Positions 38,157 through 45,882 of a stretch of 64,000 nucleotides of DNA are shown here, one piece after another. The translations under genes and the position numbers were made by a program. Under the pieces are notes generated by a model. It worked only from the letters and a program-made list of their open reading frames with translations, made no database searches and had not been told where the DNA came from. Source of the stretch: an uncultured Dialister sp. (lineage in GTDB: Bacteria > Bacillota > Negativicutes > Veillonellales > Dialisteraceae); contig UQJW01000001.1 in NCBI GenBank assembly GCA_900541485.1, positions 124,001 through 188,000 on the forward strand. The letters are read 5' to 3'. How positions within the stretch are numbered: the stretch's first letter is position 1; each line of letters starts with the position of its first letter.

Positions 38157-38798
38157 ATGAAAATTGCACCTTCTATGCTTGCTGCAGATTTTGGAAAATT
38201 GAATACGGAACTGAAAGAGGTTGAACTGGGTGGTGCAGACTTGATTCATTTAGACGTAATGGATGGCGCCTATGTTCCTAATATTTCTTATGGGCCACCT
38301 GTCATAGAATCTATACGAAAATATACAACATTGCCGTTTGATGTTCATCTTATGGTCTATCATCCGGAAAACTATTTTGATGTCTTGCAAAAAATAGGTG
38401 TAGAAATGATTTCCTTTCACATAGAAGCAGTAACGCATGCAGACTCTATTATAAATAATCTGAAATCAAGACACATAAAATCCGGTATAGCCTTAAATCC
38501 GGGGACATCTCTGTCAATGATAGATACGGTTTTGCCACTGGCTGATTTTATTCTCATTATGTCTGTTAATCCGGGATTTGGAGGGCAGAAATTTATTCCT
38601 TATACTTTAGGAAAAATAAAAGAATTGAAAGAAATGATGAACAGCAAAAATATTTCAATCCCCATTGAAGTAGATGGAGGTATTTCTGAGGATAATGCCG
38701 GTTTGTTAAAAGAAGCAGGTGCAGATATTTTAGTAGCCGGTTCATCTGTATTCGGGAAGGCAGACCGAAAAAAAGCCATTCAAATGCTCAAGGTATAA
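38157..38798 (+). CDS. rpe: Ribulose-phosphate 3-epimerase
   Basis: TIM-barrel enzyme of the pentose phosphate pathway interconverting ribulose- and xylulose-5-phosphate. KIAPSMLAADFGKL, DLIHLDVMDGAYVPN, SVNPGFGGQKFI and VDGGI motifs hold the metal and catalytic residues. Length is 213 aa. TAGGAGG precedes the ATG. The stp-prkC-rsgA-rpe order is typical of Firmicutes. Confidence 0.95.
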   Translation: MKIAPSMLAADFGKLNTELKEVELGGADLIHLDVMDGAYVPNISYGPPVIESIRKYTTLPFDVHLMVYHPENYFDVLQKIGVEMISFHIEAVTHADSIINNLKSRHIKSGIALNPGTSLSMIDTVLPLADFILIMSVNPGFGGQKFIPYTLGKIKELKEMMNSKNISIPIEVDGGISEDNAGLLKEAGADILVAGSSVFGKADRKKAIQMLKV

Positions 38799-38805
38799 GA
38801 TTATT

Positions 38806-38841
38806 AAAACCTGTACAATCAAAAAGGTTGTACAGGTTTTT
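38806..38841 (+). terminator. Terminator after rpe
   Basis: A perfect 13-bp stem (38806-38818 with 38828-38840), 9-nt loop, T-run included. Confidence 0.9.
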
Positions 38842-38911
38842 GTTTTCTTTAATATGTTGTAAAATAGAAGAAATATCAATCATATAATTGACTCATGCAG
38901 GGAGATAAAAT

Positions 38912-39781
38912 TTGGTTCATATCAATAAAGTTACTCATTATTTAAATACAAAAGGAATCAGAATCACTGTAGCAGATGTTTCATCAGCAGCTATACATTT
39001 ACAAAAAATTCACAAGCTACCGGGATTGACAGGCTCCATCATGGGAAAAGTTTTGGCAGGAACCGCTACTTTGGCTACTGATTTCAAAAATCATGAAGGA
39101 ATCAGTCTTCAATGGAGAACAAGTTCTAAGTTAGGAACCCTCTATGCAGATGTATATGAAAACGGATATGTCAGAGGATATCCTGAATATATAATAGATC
39201 AGGTTGTAAGAAAGACTATAAAAAATGAAAAAGAATTAGTCAGCGCACCCGGTTCTAAAATTACAGTTACACGATATTCACTTCTTAAAATGCCATATAA
39301 CAGTACTATTATGTTGCAAAATGGAGATGTTTCTGACTGTTTAACACAGTATTTAAGCGAATCCGATCAAACACGGGCTATTGTGAAAACAGAAACTCAA
39401 ATTAATCAGGCAGGAGAGCTGGTTCGTGCTGCTGCCTATATGGCCGAATTATTACCGGAGGGAAATTCTGAGTTATTTCATCTTTTATTTGAAAATAATG
39501 AATATTTTTTATTTGACAAGTTTGCCGGAAAATCGTTATTAACATTGCTGGAAAATGGTGAATTCCGGGAACTGTTTCAAACTTCTATTGTATTCAAATG
39601 CACTTGTTCAGAAGACAGAATAAAAAATACTTTATTATCATTACCTAAAGTCGAAAAAGAAAAATTGCTGGAACAGGAAACGACTGAAATTTCCTGTCAC
39701 TATTGTGGTCAACTTTATAAAATACCGAGAAGTAAATTGAAAAATTGGTTTTCACAAAAAGGAGGATATTCTCATGAGTAA
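38912..39781 (+). CDS. hslO: Redox-regulated chaperone Hsp33
   Basis: Holdase activated by oxidative unfolding. The N-terminal domain has ITVADVSSAAI and a region starting GKVLAGTATLATDFK; the C-terminal zinc switch keeps all four cysteines as CTC and CHYC. The start is a TTG at 38912 with AGGGAGA seven bases upstream (289 aa). It overlaps the phosphorylase gene by 8 nt, so it seems to be the first gene of the SAM-by-product operon. Confidence 0.92.
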   Translation: MVHINKVTHYLNTKGIRITVADVSSAAIHLQKIHKLPGLTGSIMGKVLAGTATLATDFKNHEGISLQWRTSSKLGTLYADVYENGYVRGYPEYIIDQVVRKTIKNEKELVSAPGSKITVTRYSLLKMPYNSTIMLQNGDVSDCLTQYLSESDQTRAIVKTETQINQAGELVRAAAYMAELLPEGNSELFHLLFENNEYFLFDKFAGKSLLTLLENGEFRELFQTSIVFKCTCSEDRIKNTLLSLPKVEKEKLLEQETTEISCHYCGQLYKIPRSKLKNWFSQKGGYSHE

Positions 39782-40568
39782 ATTAGCTTTTATCGGAGGA
39801 ACCGGTGTTTATGATGCCGGAATCCTATCACACGTTTATTCAGAAGTGATAGATACACCTTTTGGCAAAGTGCCTTATGAGGTGGGCTCATTCGGTGAAA
39901 AAGAAATTATATTCATGGCACGTCATGGAGTAAAACATACAATTCCTCCACATAAAATTAATTATAGAGCAAATATATATGCATTAAAGATGTTGGATGT
40001 TTCTTTCATTGTTTCTACTACGGCAGTAGGATCGCTTAATCTGAATTATAAGCCCGGGGAACTTGTTTTGGTTGATCAATTTATTGATTTGACCAAAAGT
40101 AGAGAAGGAACATTCTTTGATGGGGAATTTCGTGGTGTTGCACACATTGATATGAGCCATCCTTATTGTGAAGAGTTGCGGCAGGCCATTTTGCAGGCGG
40201 CAAACAAGGAAAATCTTGTTATCCATCCTAACGGGACTTACATCTGTACAGAAGGTCCTCGCTTTGAAACACCGGCAGAAATTAAAGCCTTTCGCATGTG
40301 GGGGGCAGATGTAGTTGGAATGACAAATGTTCCGGAATGTCCTTTGGCAAGAGAAGCTGAAATCGGTTATGCTACTATTTCTATGGTAACCAACTTTGCA
40401 TCAGGTATCTCTCCAACCGGATTAACTCATAAAGAAGTGGTTGAGTGTATGAATCATAATATTGGAAGTTTTCGTAAAATAACAAAAATTCTTTGTGAAT
40501 CATTTGATATAACACAAGATGTGGAAGCTCATCATGCCGCAAGTGATTTTGGGGGATTTCATATATGA
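39774..40568 (+). CDS. mtnP: MTAP-family nucleoside phosphorylase, probably 6-oxopurine (methylthioinosine) type
   Basis: Trimeric purine-nucleoside phosphorylase of the MTA phosphorylase branch: IGGTGVYD, ARHGVKHTIPPHKINYRANIYAL-type phosphate and substrate segments and TEGPRFETPAEI. In human MTAP the base is read by Asp220 and Asp222 (MATDYD); here the aligned segment is MVTNFA, giving Asn207 and Ala209, as in 6-oxopurine phosphorylases. So methylthioinosine or inosine/guanosine may be preferred over methylthioadenosine. The alignment is by eye. It overlaps hslO by 8 nt and mtnA by 4 nt; mtaD, an MTA deaminase, is three genes downstream. Length is 264 aa. Confidence 0.85.
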   Translation: MSKLAFIGGTGVYDAGILSHVYSEVIDTPFGKVPYEVGSFGEKEIIFMARHGVKHTIPPHKINYRANIYALKMLDVSFIVSTTAVGSLNLNYKPGELVLVDQFIDLTKSREGTFFDGEFRGVAHIDMSHPYCEELRQAILQAANKENLVIHPNGTYICTEGPRFETPAEIKAFRMWGADVVGMTNVPECPLAREAEIGYATISMVTNFASGISPTGLTHKEVVECMNHNIGSFRKITKILCESFDITQDVEAHHAASDFGGFHI

Positions 40569-41620
40569 GATTGAAGTCCTTATATTGGGAAAACCATAAA
40601 TTGATTCTTTTAGATCAGCGGAAATTGCCTGATAATATTTCCTATATAACCTGTGAAGATTATAAAACCGTAGCGGATGCAATCAGGACACTGGCTGTCA
40701 GAGGAGCACCTGCTATAGGAGTTGCGGCTGCTTATGCAATGGTACTTGCAGTAGATGAATTTATCAAAAATGGTTTTACCGGAGAAGCTCTTTCAGAAAA
40801 AATTATGGAATCAGCTGATTTTTTGAAATCGACAAGACCTACAGCTGTTAATCTTTTTTGGGCAATTGATGAAATGACTAAAGTATTTACTCAATCTGCG
40901 GAAAAAGACTTATACAATTGCTTGGAAAAAAGAGCCGGATTTATCGAGGAACAAGATAAAAAGATATGTTTTGCCATTGCCGGGTATGGTGCTGATTTAT
41001 TTAAAAATAAAAAGAAAGTAAATATTTTAACTCATTGTAATGCAGGAGCTCTTGCAACTGCAGGAGTGGGGACCGCTCTTGGTGTTATTTTTGAATTACA
41101 CCGCAGGAATCAAATTGAATGCATTTATGTAGATGAAACACGTCCGCTCCTTCAAGGAGCAAGACTGACAGCAACAGAACTTTTAGAAGGAAACGTCCCT
41201 TGCAAATTAATCACAGATAATATGGCTGCTTTTATTTTAAAAAACAAGAAAATTGATGCAGTAATTGTCGGTGCTGACAGGATTGCAATAAATGGAGATG
41301 CTGCTAATAAAATAGGCACTTACGGTTTGGCAGTATTATGCCAATATCATCATGTCCCATTTTATATGGCCGCTCCATCTTCCACATTTGACTTTTCGAT
41401 TGCTTCCGGTTCAGAAATAAGAATAGAAGATAGGAATCCTGATGAAATCCGTGCATATCAAGGAAAGTACTTTTCTCCAAAATCTGTTGACGTGTGCAAT
41501 CCTGCATTTGATGTAACACCGCATGAATTAATCACAGGAATTATTACAGAAAAAGGTGTACTTACTTCACCTTTTAATATTTCAATAAAAGATTTTGAAA
41601 GGAGTTTATATAATGAATGA
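40565..41620 (+). CDS. mtnA: Methylthioribose-1-phosphate isomerase MtnA
   Basis: Isomerises methylthioribose-1-phosphate (or 5-deoxyribose-1-phosphate) to the ribulose form. RGAPAIGVAAAYA is at the N-terminus; the catalytic Cys158 lies in HCNAGALATAGVGT and Asp238 in VGADRIAINGDAANKIGTY, matching Cys160 and Asp240 of B. subtilis MtnA. Length is 351 aa. It overlaps mtnP by 4 nt and ahcY by 8 nt. No downstream salvage enzymes (mtnB, mtnD, mtnW/X or a class II aldolase) are in the window. Confidence 0.92.
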   Translation: MRLKSLYWENHKLILLDQRKLPDNISYITCEDYKTVADAIRTLAVRGAPAIGVAAAYAMVLAVDEFIKNGFTGEALSEKIMESADFLKSTRPTAVNLFWAIDEMTKVFTQSAEKDLYNCLEKRAGFIEEQDKKICFAIAGYGADLFKNKKKVNILTHCNAGALATAGVGTALGVIFELHRRNQIECIYVDETRPLLQGARLTATELLEGNVPCKLITDNMAAFILKNKKIDAVIVGADRIAINGDAANKIGTYGLAVLCQYHHVPFYMAAPSSTFDFSIASGSEIRIEDRNPDEIRAYQGKYFSPKSVDVCNPAFDVTPHELITGIITEKGVLTSPFNISIKDFERSLYNE

Positions 41621-42857
41621 TTCTATGATTCATGATATTAATCTGGCAGATGAGGGGCTGCAGCGAATACAGTGGGTAGAAAAATTCATGCCGGCTTTGA
41701 ATACACTCAGAAAGGATTTTATAAATAACCAGGTTTTCAAGGGTAAAACAATTGTCATGTCTATTCATCTTGAGGCAAAAACCGCTTATCTTGCATTATC
41801 CCTGAAAGCTGCCGGAGCAAATGTCATTGTCACGGGAAGTAACCCTCTGTCTACGCAGGATCCCATTGCTGCCGGACTTGTAAAAAGTGGGGTAACCGTT
41901 TATGCATGGCATGGATGCACAGAAGATGAATATACTATGTTTTTAAATAAAGCACTTGATTCTATGCCTCATATTATTATTGATGACGGAGGAGATTTAG
42001 TTCATTTATTACATACTTCACGGCAAGATGCAAAAAAGAATCTGATTGGCGGAGCTGAAGAAACGACTACCGGTGTTTATCGTCTTAAAATTCTCGAAAA
42101 AGAGGGGAAACTACAGTTCCCAATGATTGCCGTCAATGATTCTTATTGCAAATATTTGTTCGATAACCGATATGGAACAGGGCAGTCTGCATGGGATGGA
42201 ATTATACGAAGTACAAATCTTACTGTCACCGGGAAAACAGCAGTTATTGCCGGTTATGGTTGGTGCGGTAAAGGCGTAGCACTTCGAGCTAAAGGATTGG
42301 GTGCTCACGTAATTATTACAGAAGTAGATCCGATTAAAGCGATAGAGGCCGTTTTTGATGGATTTGATGTTATGACCATGTCGGAAGCGGCAAAGAAGGG
42401 GGATATATTTATTACTGTTACCGGAGATATAGATATTATCACCAAAGAGCATTTCCTTTCCATGAAAGATGGTGCAATTTGTGCGAATGCAGGCCATTTT
42501 GATTGTGAAATAAATAAGAATGATTTAGAGGAAATTTCGACTTCTCATTATGAAGCCCGTAAAAATATAGAGGGATATGTATTACCGAATGGAAATACTA
42601 TTTATCTGATGGCAGAAGGTAGATTAGTTAATTTAGCTGCCGGTGACGGGCATCCTGCAGAAATTATGGATCTTTCCTTTGCTATGCAAGCTTTAGCGGC
42701 CTCATATTTATGTCAACACCAAGATACACTGGAAGCCAAACTTTATCTGCTTCCAAGAGAACTGGATATAAAGGTGGCAAGTATAAAATTAAACTCTATG
42801 GGCTATGAAATCGATACATTGAGTGACATCCAGAAAAAATATTTGGGTATAGAATAG
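41613..42857 (+). CDS. ahcY: Adenosylhomocysteinase family protein (possible S-inosylhomocysteine hydrolase)
   Basis: NAD-dependent hydrolase splitting SAH into homocysteine and adenosine. Substrate-domain segments (MSIHLEAKTA, GAEETTTGVYRL, NDSYCKYLFDNRYGTGQS with the conserved Lys and Asp) and the Rossmann motif AGYGWCGKGVA are intact. The ATG at 41613 follows AAAGGAG; 414 aa, the shorter archaeal/Thermotoga-like form lacking the insertion of the longer proteobacterial type. In methanogens such short enzymes act on S-inosylhomocysteine made by a deaminase; mtaD next door makes that possible here. Confidence 0.9.
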   Translation: MNDSMIHDINLADEGLQRIQWVEKFMPALNTLRKDFINNQVFKGKTIVMSIHLEAKTAYLALSLKAAGANVIVTGSNPLSTQDPIAAGLVKSGVTVYAWHGCTEDEYTMFLNKALDSMPHIIIDDGGDLVHLLHTSRQDAKKNLIGGAEETTTGVYRLKILEKEGKLQFPMIAVNDSYCKYLFDNRYGTGQSAWDGIIRSTNLTVTGKTAVIAGYGWCGKGVALRAKGLGAHVIITEVDPIKAIEAVFDGFDVMTMSEAAKKGDIFITVTGDIDIITKEHFLSMKDGAICANAGHFDCEINKNDLEEISTSHYEARKNIEGYVLPNGNTIYLMAEGRLVNLAAGDGHPAEIMDLSFAMQALAASYLCQHQDTLEAKLYLLPRELDIKVASIKLNSMGYEIDTLSDIQKKYLGIE

Positions 42858-42867
42858 GAGATTGAAG

Positions 42868-44157
42868 ATGTCAATACTGGTAAAAAATGTAGGACTCTAT
42901 CAAAATGGCAAGGTCACTGAGCAAAAAAATATTGAAATTGAAGGAAAATATATTAAAGGATTTCCGGAAAACCCTTTGCCCGAAAATTATGATGAGGTAA
43001 TTGACGGGAAGGGAATGCTGGCACTTCCCGGTTTGGTAAATACTCACACCCATGTAGCGATGACTCTTTTTAGAAGCTACGCTGATGATTTAGCGCTTAT
43101 GGACTGGTTGCAAAATAAAATATGGCCAGTAGAAGAACACTTGGATGATGATATTGTATATTGGGGAAGTATGCTTGCATTTGCCGAAATGATTCGTGGC
43201 GGAACCACTGCTTTTTCTGATATGTATATGTTTATGGATTCTTGTGCACAAGCAGCGGATACGGCAGGTATAAGAGGAAATCTGGCAAGAGGACTGGCCG
43301 GTGTTACACCAAATGGCGACAGAGCATTAGAAGAAAATATAGAGCTTTTTCATAAATGGAACGGTGCCGGAGACGGTCGTTTCAAAGTGATGTTAGGGCC
43401 ACATGCGCCTTACACATGTCCTTCCGATTATATAAAAAAAGTAAGAGATGCAGGAGAAAAATACGGTATTCCGATACATATTCATTTAAGTGAAACTAAA
43501 AATGAGGTAGATACATGCCTTGAAAAACATGGAGTGACCCCGATTGATCTCATGAACGACCTTGGACTGTTTGAATGTCCTACATTGGCAGCTCATTGTG
43601 TCCATGTGACAGATGATGATATTCAAATTTTAGCGAAAAAAAAGGTCAAAGTTGCACATAATCCGGGAAGCAACTTAAAATTGGCATCAGGGATTGCTCC
43701 CGTCATAAATATGAGAAAAGCCGGAATTACAGTAGGTCTTGGAACTGATGGTGCTTCAAGCAATAATAAATTAGATATGTTTGCTGAAATGCGCTTGGCC
43801 GCATTGATTCATAAGGCTTCATCTTACGACCCTTTTGCAATAACAGCTAATGAAGCAATAGAAATGGCAACTGTTGAAGGCGCAAAATGTCTGGGGTATG
43901 ATAATTTAGGTAAATTAGAAAAAGGTTATCTGGCTGATATTATTTTGGTTGACAGAACAGGATTTCACTGGAAACCAAAATTTAACAGTATTTCTTTAGC
44001 AGTTTATGCCGGAAATTCTATGGATGTGGATACAGTTATTATAAATGGAAAAGTTGTACTTCGGTCTAAGGAATTATTAACTATCGATATGGAAAAACTT
44101 TATTCGGAAGTTGACCGTGTGACAAATAAGCTCTATTCATTTACCAGGAATAAATAG
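42868..44157 (+). CDS. mtaD: 5-methylthioadenosine/S-adenosylhomocysteine deaminase MtaD
   Basis: Amidohydrolase-fold deaminase converting MTA, SAH or 5'-deoxyadenosine to inosine forms. Metal and catalytic motifs: NTHTHVAMTLFRSYADD, HIHLSETKNEV, AHCVHV and LGTDGASSNNKLDMF. Length is 429 aa from the ATG at 42868, seven bases after TAGGAG; a TTG at 42862 is less likely. It lies 10 nt after ahcY and is the last gene before a perfect hairpin. TrzN/AtzA-type chlorohydrolases share the fold, but context supports MtaD. Confidence 0.92.
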   Translation: MSILVKNVGLYQNGKVTEQKNIEIEGKYIKGFPENPLPENYDEVIDGKGMLALPGLVNTHTHVAMTLFRSYADDLALMDWLQNKIWPVEEHLDDDIVYWGSMLAFAEMIRGGTTAFSDMYMFMDSCAQAADTAGIRGNLARGLAGVTPNGDRALEENIELFHKWNGAGDGRFKVMLGPHAPYTCPSDYIKKVRDAGEKYGIPIHIHLSETKNEVDTCLEKHGVTPIDLMNDLGLFECPTLAAHCVHVTDDDIQILAKKKVKVAHNPGSNLKLASGIAPVINMRKAGITVGLGTDGASSNNKLDMFAEMRLAALIHKASSYDPFAITANEAIEMATVEGAKCLGYDNLGKLEKGYLADIILVDRTGFHWKPKFNSISLAVYAGNSMDVDTVIINGKVVLRSKELLTIDMEKLYSEVDRVTNKLYSFTRNK

Positions 44158-44251
44158 AGTGTTAAGCTCAGTATATAAAAGAATTCCAATAAATGATATT
44201 TGATAACGAGAGAAATCTTATAACGTTTTTTAATAAAATATAAAAATTCAC

Positions 44252-44280
44252 TTGACGAAAAGGATTAGTTCCGATAACAT
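44252..44280 (+). promoter_or_regulatory. Possible promoter of the tyrosine recombinase, inside a hairpin arm
   Basis: TTGACG (44252-44257), 17-nt spacer, TAACAT (44275-44280). The spacer and -10 box coincide with the left arm of the 20-bp inverted repeat at 44258-44304. Confidence 0.5.
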
Positions 44281-44304
44281 TAAATTATCGGAACTAATCC
44301 TTTT
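44258..44304 (+). terminator. Perfect 20-bp hairpin after mtaD
   Basis: 44258-44277 and 44285-44304 are exact reverse complements with a 7-nt loop; the arm ends in four T residues. It probably terminates the hslO-mtaD operon, but could also act as an operator or recombination site for the gene beginning 21 nt later. Confidence 0.75.
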
Positions 44305-44325
44305 ACATTAATCAGGAGAATTATT

Positions 44326-45312
44326 ATGGATGCCGCCCATCACTTTTATATAAGAGATTTTATTAAATCAGATACTCATACTGGTCTATCTGATAAAAGC
44401 CTTGCTACATTGGCAGAGACAAAATCAGAGAGCACTATTAATGCATATGAATCGGACTGGAATGACTTTTGCGATTGGTGCAAATATCATAATGATGTTG
44501 CATTTCCGGCCCAACCGGAAACAGTTGTCAATTATATTAATGATTTAGCCGATTACGCTAAAGCCTCTACCATAAGAAGACGTGTAAGTGCTATATCTGA
44601 AAACTATAATGCTGCAGGATTAGCTGAAAACAATCCTTGTCATGCTTGGATTGTCAAAGAAGCATTAATAGGATTGAATAGAGCAAAAGGGACTGTTCAA
44701 AAAGGAAAAACCCCTATTTATTGGGAAGAACTTGAGCAAATGATTTATTGTACAGACACTGCTCATTTATCAGGTATAAGGGATAAAGCGATATTATTGC
44801 TTGGCTTTCTGGGTGCGTTCAGAAGAAGTGAGATCTCCAATTTAAATATAGAGGATTTATCCAGATTTCCCCAAGGTTTAGTGGTTACATTAACTCATTC
44901 AAAGACAGATCAGGAACAGGCCGGACAGCAAGTGGGTATCCCTTATATTGCAAATAAACACATGTGTGCCATAACCGCTGTTAATGAATGGCTTAAGGCG
45001 GCGGACATCAGTAAAGGACCTCTATTTAGGAGCATTTTAAAAAATGGAAAAGTTGCTTCCCGACGGTTAAGTGATAAAAGTATTAATTTAATTGTAAAAA
45101 AATATATTGCCAGTATTGGCCTATCACCCGATTTATATGGTGCTCACAGTTTAAGACATGGATTTGCCACTTATGCCGCATTAAATGGTATCGAAGAAAG
45201 GCTGATTATGAAACAAACAAGGCATAGATCAGTAGAAATGGTCAGACATTATATTAATGAAGCCGATCTTTTTGTAAATAACCCGGTGACTTTGATTTTT
45301 ACAAAAAAGTAA
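44326..45312 (+). CDS. Solitary tyrosine recombinase/integrase (XerC/D-like)
   Basis: Tyrosine recombinase with an N-terminal SAM-like core-binding domain (residues 28-115: STINAYESDWNDFCDWC) and a complete catalytic set: Arg166 (GAFRRSE), His274 and Arg277 (HSLRHG), His300 (RHRSVEM) and Tyr309 (RHYINEA). Length is 328 aa. TCAGGAG precedes the ATG. It is alone, with no excisionase, phage or transposon genes near, and lies between the MTA/SAH operon and the lexA locus. It could be a chromosome-dimer resolvase, a phase-variation recombinase or the remnant of an integrated element. Base composition does not differ obviously from its neighbours. Confidence 0.87.
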   Translation: MDAAHHFYIRDFIKSDTHTGLSDKSLATLAETKSESTINAYESDWNDFCDWCKYHNDVAFPAQPETVVNYINDLADYAKASTIRRRVSAISENYNAAGLAENNPCHAWIVKEALIGLNRAKGTVQKGKTPIYWEELEQMIYCTDTAHLSGIRDKAILLLGFLGAFRRSEISNLNIEDLSRFPQGLVVTLTHSKTDQEQAGQQVGIPYIANKHMCAITAVNEWLKAADISKGPLFRSILKNGKVASRRLSDKSINLIVKKYIASIGLSPDLYGAHSLRHGFATYAALNGIEERLIMKQTRHRSVEMVRHYINEADLFVNNPVTLIFTKK

Positions 45313-45329
45313 AAATAATATTCCCAAAG

Positions 45330-45390
45330 AAAACCAAACAAGCGTTCTTTTAAGAGGATAAACTCTCCAAAAGAACGCTTGTTTGGTTTT
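45330..45390. terminator. Perfect 22-bp bidirectional terminator between recombinase and LysM gene
   Basis: 45330-45351 and 45369-45390 are exact reverse complements with a 17-nt loop; A-run and T-run lie at the ends. It lies between convergent stop codons. Confidence 0.88.
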
Positions 45391-45394
45391 TATC

Positions 45395-45655
45395 TTATTT
45401 ATTTACAGGTATACGAAGCACTTGTCCCGGTACAAGGTTACCTGAGTCTGTAATCTGATTTATTTGTTTAATTTGATATATATATGTCCGTACATCTTTA
45501 TGATTATCTATTTCTCTTGAAGCAATTTCCCAAAGGGTATCATTCTCTTTTACTATCACATCTTTGAATGTATCTTGCTCGCTGACTACAGAAGCATTAA
45601 CGCCCCATCCGCAAAGAAATACTGTTGTTATGAATGCAAGTATCATTTTTTTCAT
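45395..45655 (-). CDS. Small secreted LysM protein, YneA-like (candidate SOS cell-division inhibitor)
   Basis: An 86-aa protein with a signal peptide or anchor (MKKMILAFITTVFLCGWGVNA) and one LysM domain (about residues 33-84: IVKENDTLWEIASREI ... NLVPGQVLRIPV). LysM binds peptidoglycan. Size, layout and position divergent from lexA match B. subtilis YneA, which delays division during the SOS response. GAGGGGAA precedes the ATG. Its promoter is covered by LexA-box-like sequences, so damage induction is likely. I infer the function from architecture and context; I do not claim sequence orthology. Confidence 0.8.
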   Translation of the reverse strand: MKKMILAFITTVFLCGWGVNASVVSEQDTFKDVIVKENDTLWEIASREIDNHKDVRTYIYQIKQINQITDSGNLVPGQVLRIPVNK

Positions 45656-45688
45656 AATTTTCCCCTCTAAATATCAAAACTTTACTAT

Positions 45689-45736
45689 ACCGAACATTTA
45701 TTCTGTTTATATAATAATACAGAATAAATGTTCGGT
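45689..45736. promoter_or_regulatory. 18-bp inverted repeat with two LexA-box-like half sites
   Basis: 45689-45706 and 45719-45736 are exact reverse complements around a 12-nt AT-rich centre. Each arm contains GAACATTTATTC, one base off the Gram-positive LexA consensus GAAC-N4-GTTY. One arm fills the -35/-10 spacer of the LysM-gene promoter and the other lies just downstream of its -10. Confidence 0.65.
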
Positions 45737-45739
45737 CAA
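45711..45739 (-). promoter_or_regulatory. Promoter of the YneA-like LysM gene
   Basis: Read on the minus strand: TTGACC (45739-45734), 17-nt spacer, TATTAT (45716-45711). The spacer is the right-hand arm of the inverted repeat, so a bound repressor would block RNA polymerase directly. Confidence 0.75.
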
Positions 45740-45786
45740 GGGGCAGGCGAAATTTTCTTTTACTACATACCATCATATGTTCTGGT

Positions 45787-45798
45787 GAACCTTTGTTT
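45787..45798 (+). promoter_or_regulatory. Candidate LexA box in front of lexA
   Basis: GAACCTTTGTTT fits GAAC-N4-GTTY exactly and overlaps the first bases of the lexA -35 element, which suits autorepression. The overlapping GTTC-N4-GAAC dyad at 45779-45790 is also symmetric but has the opposite half-site order. Confidence 0.6.
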
Positions 45799-45825
45799 GA
45801 TTTATATTATTCATTACTGTATAAT
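45797..45825 (+). promoter_or_regulatory. lexA promoter
   Basis: TTGATT (45797-45802), 17-nt spacer, TATAAT (45820-45825). Confidence 0.75.
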
Positions 45826-45882
45826 AAATAAAATTACATATTATACGACAATTCGATATTTTATAGAAAGGAAGTTCTTGAA

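Noticed and set aside
45330..45390. Hairpin as a recombination site or inverted-repeat end of a mobile element
   Set aside because: It lies between convergent stop codons with A- and T-runs, so terminator is the simpler reading; no matching copy flanks the recombinase on the other side (44258-44304 differs in sequence).
45689..45736. CRISPR repeat or start of a repeat array
   Set aside because: Only one inverted pair exists, with no spacer-repeat periodicity.
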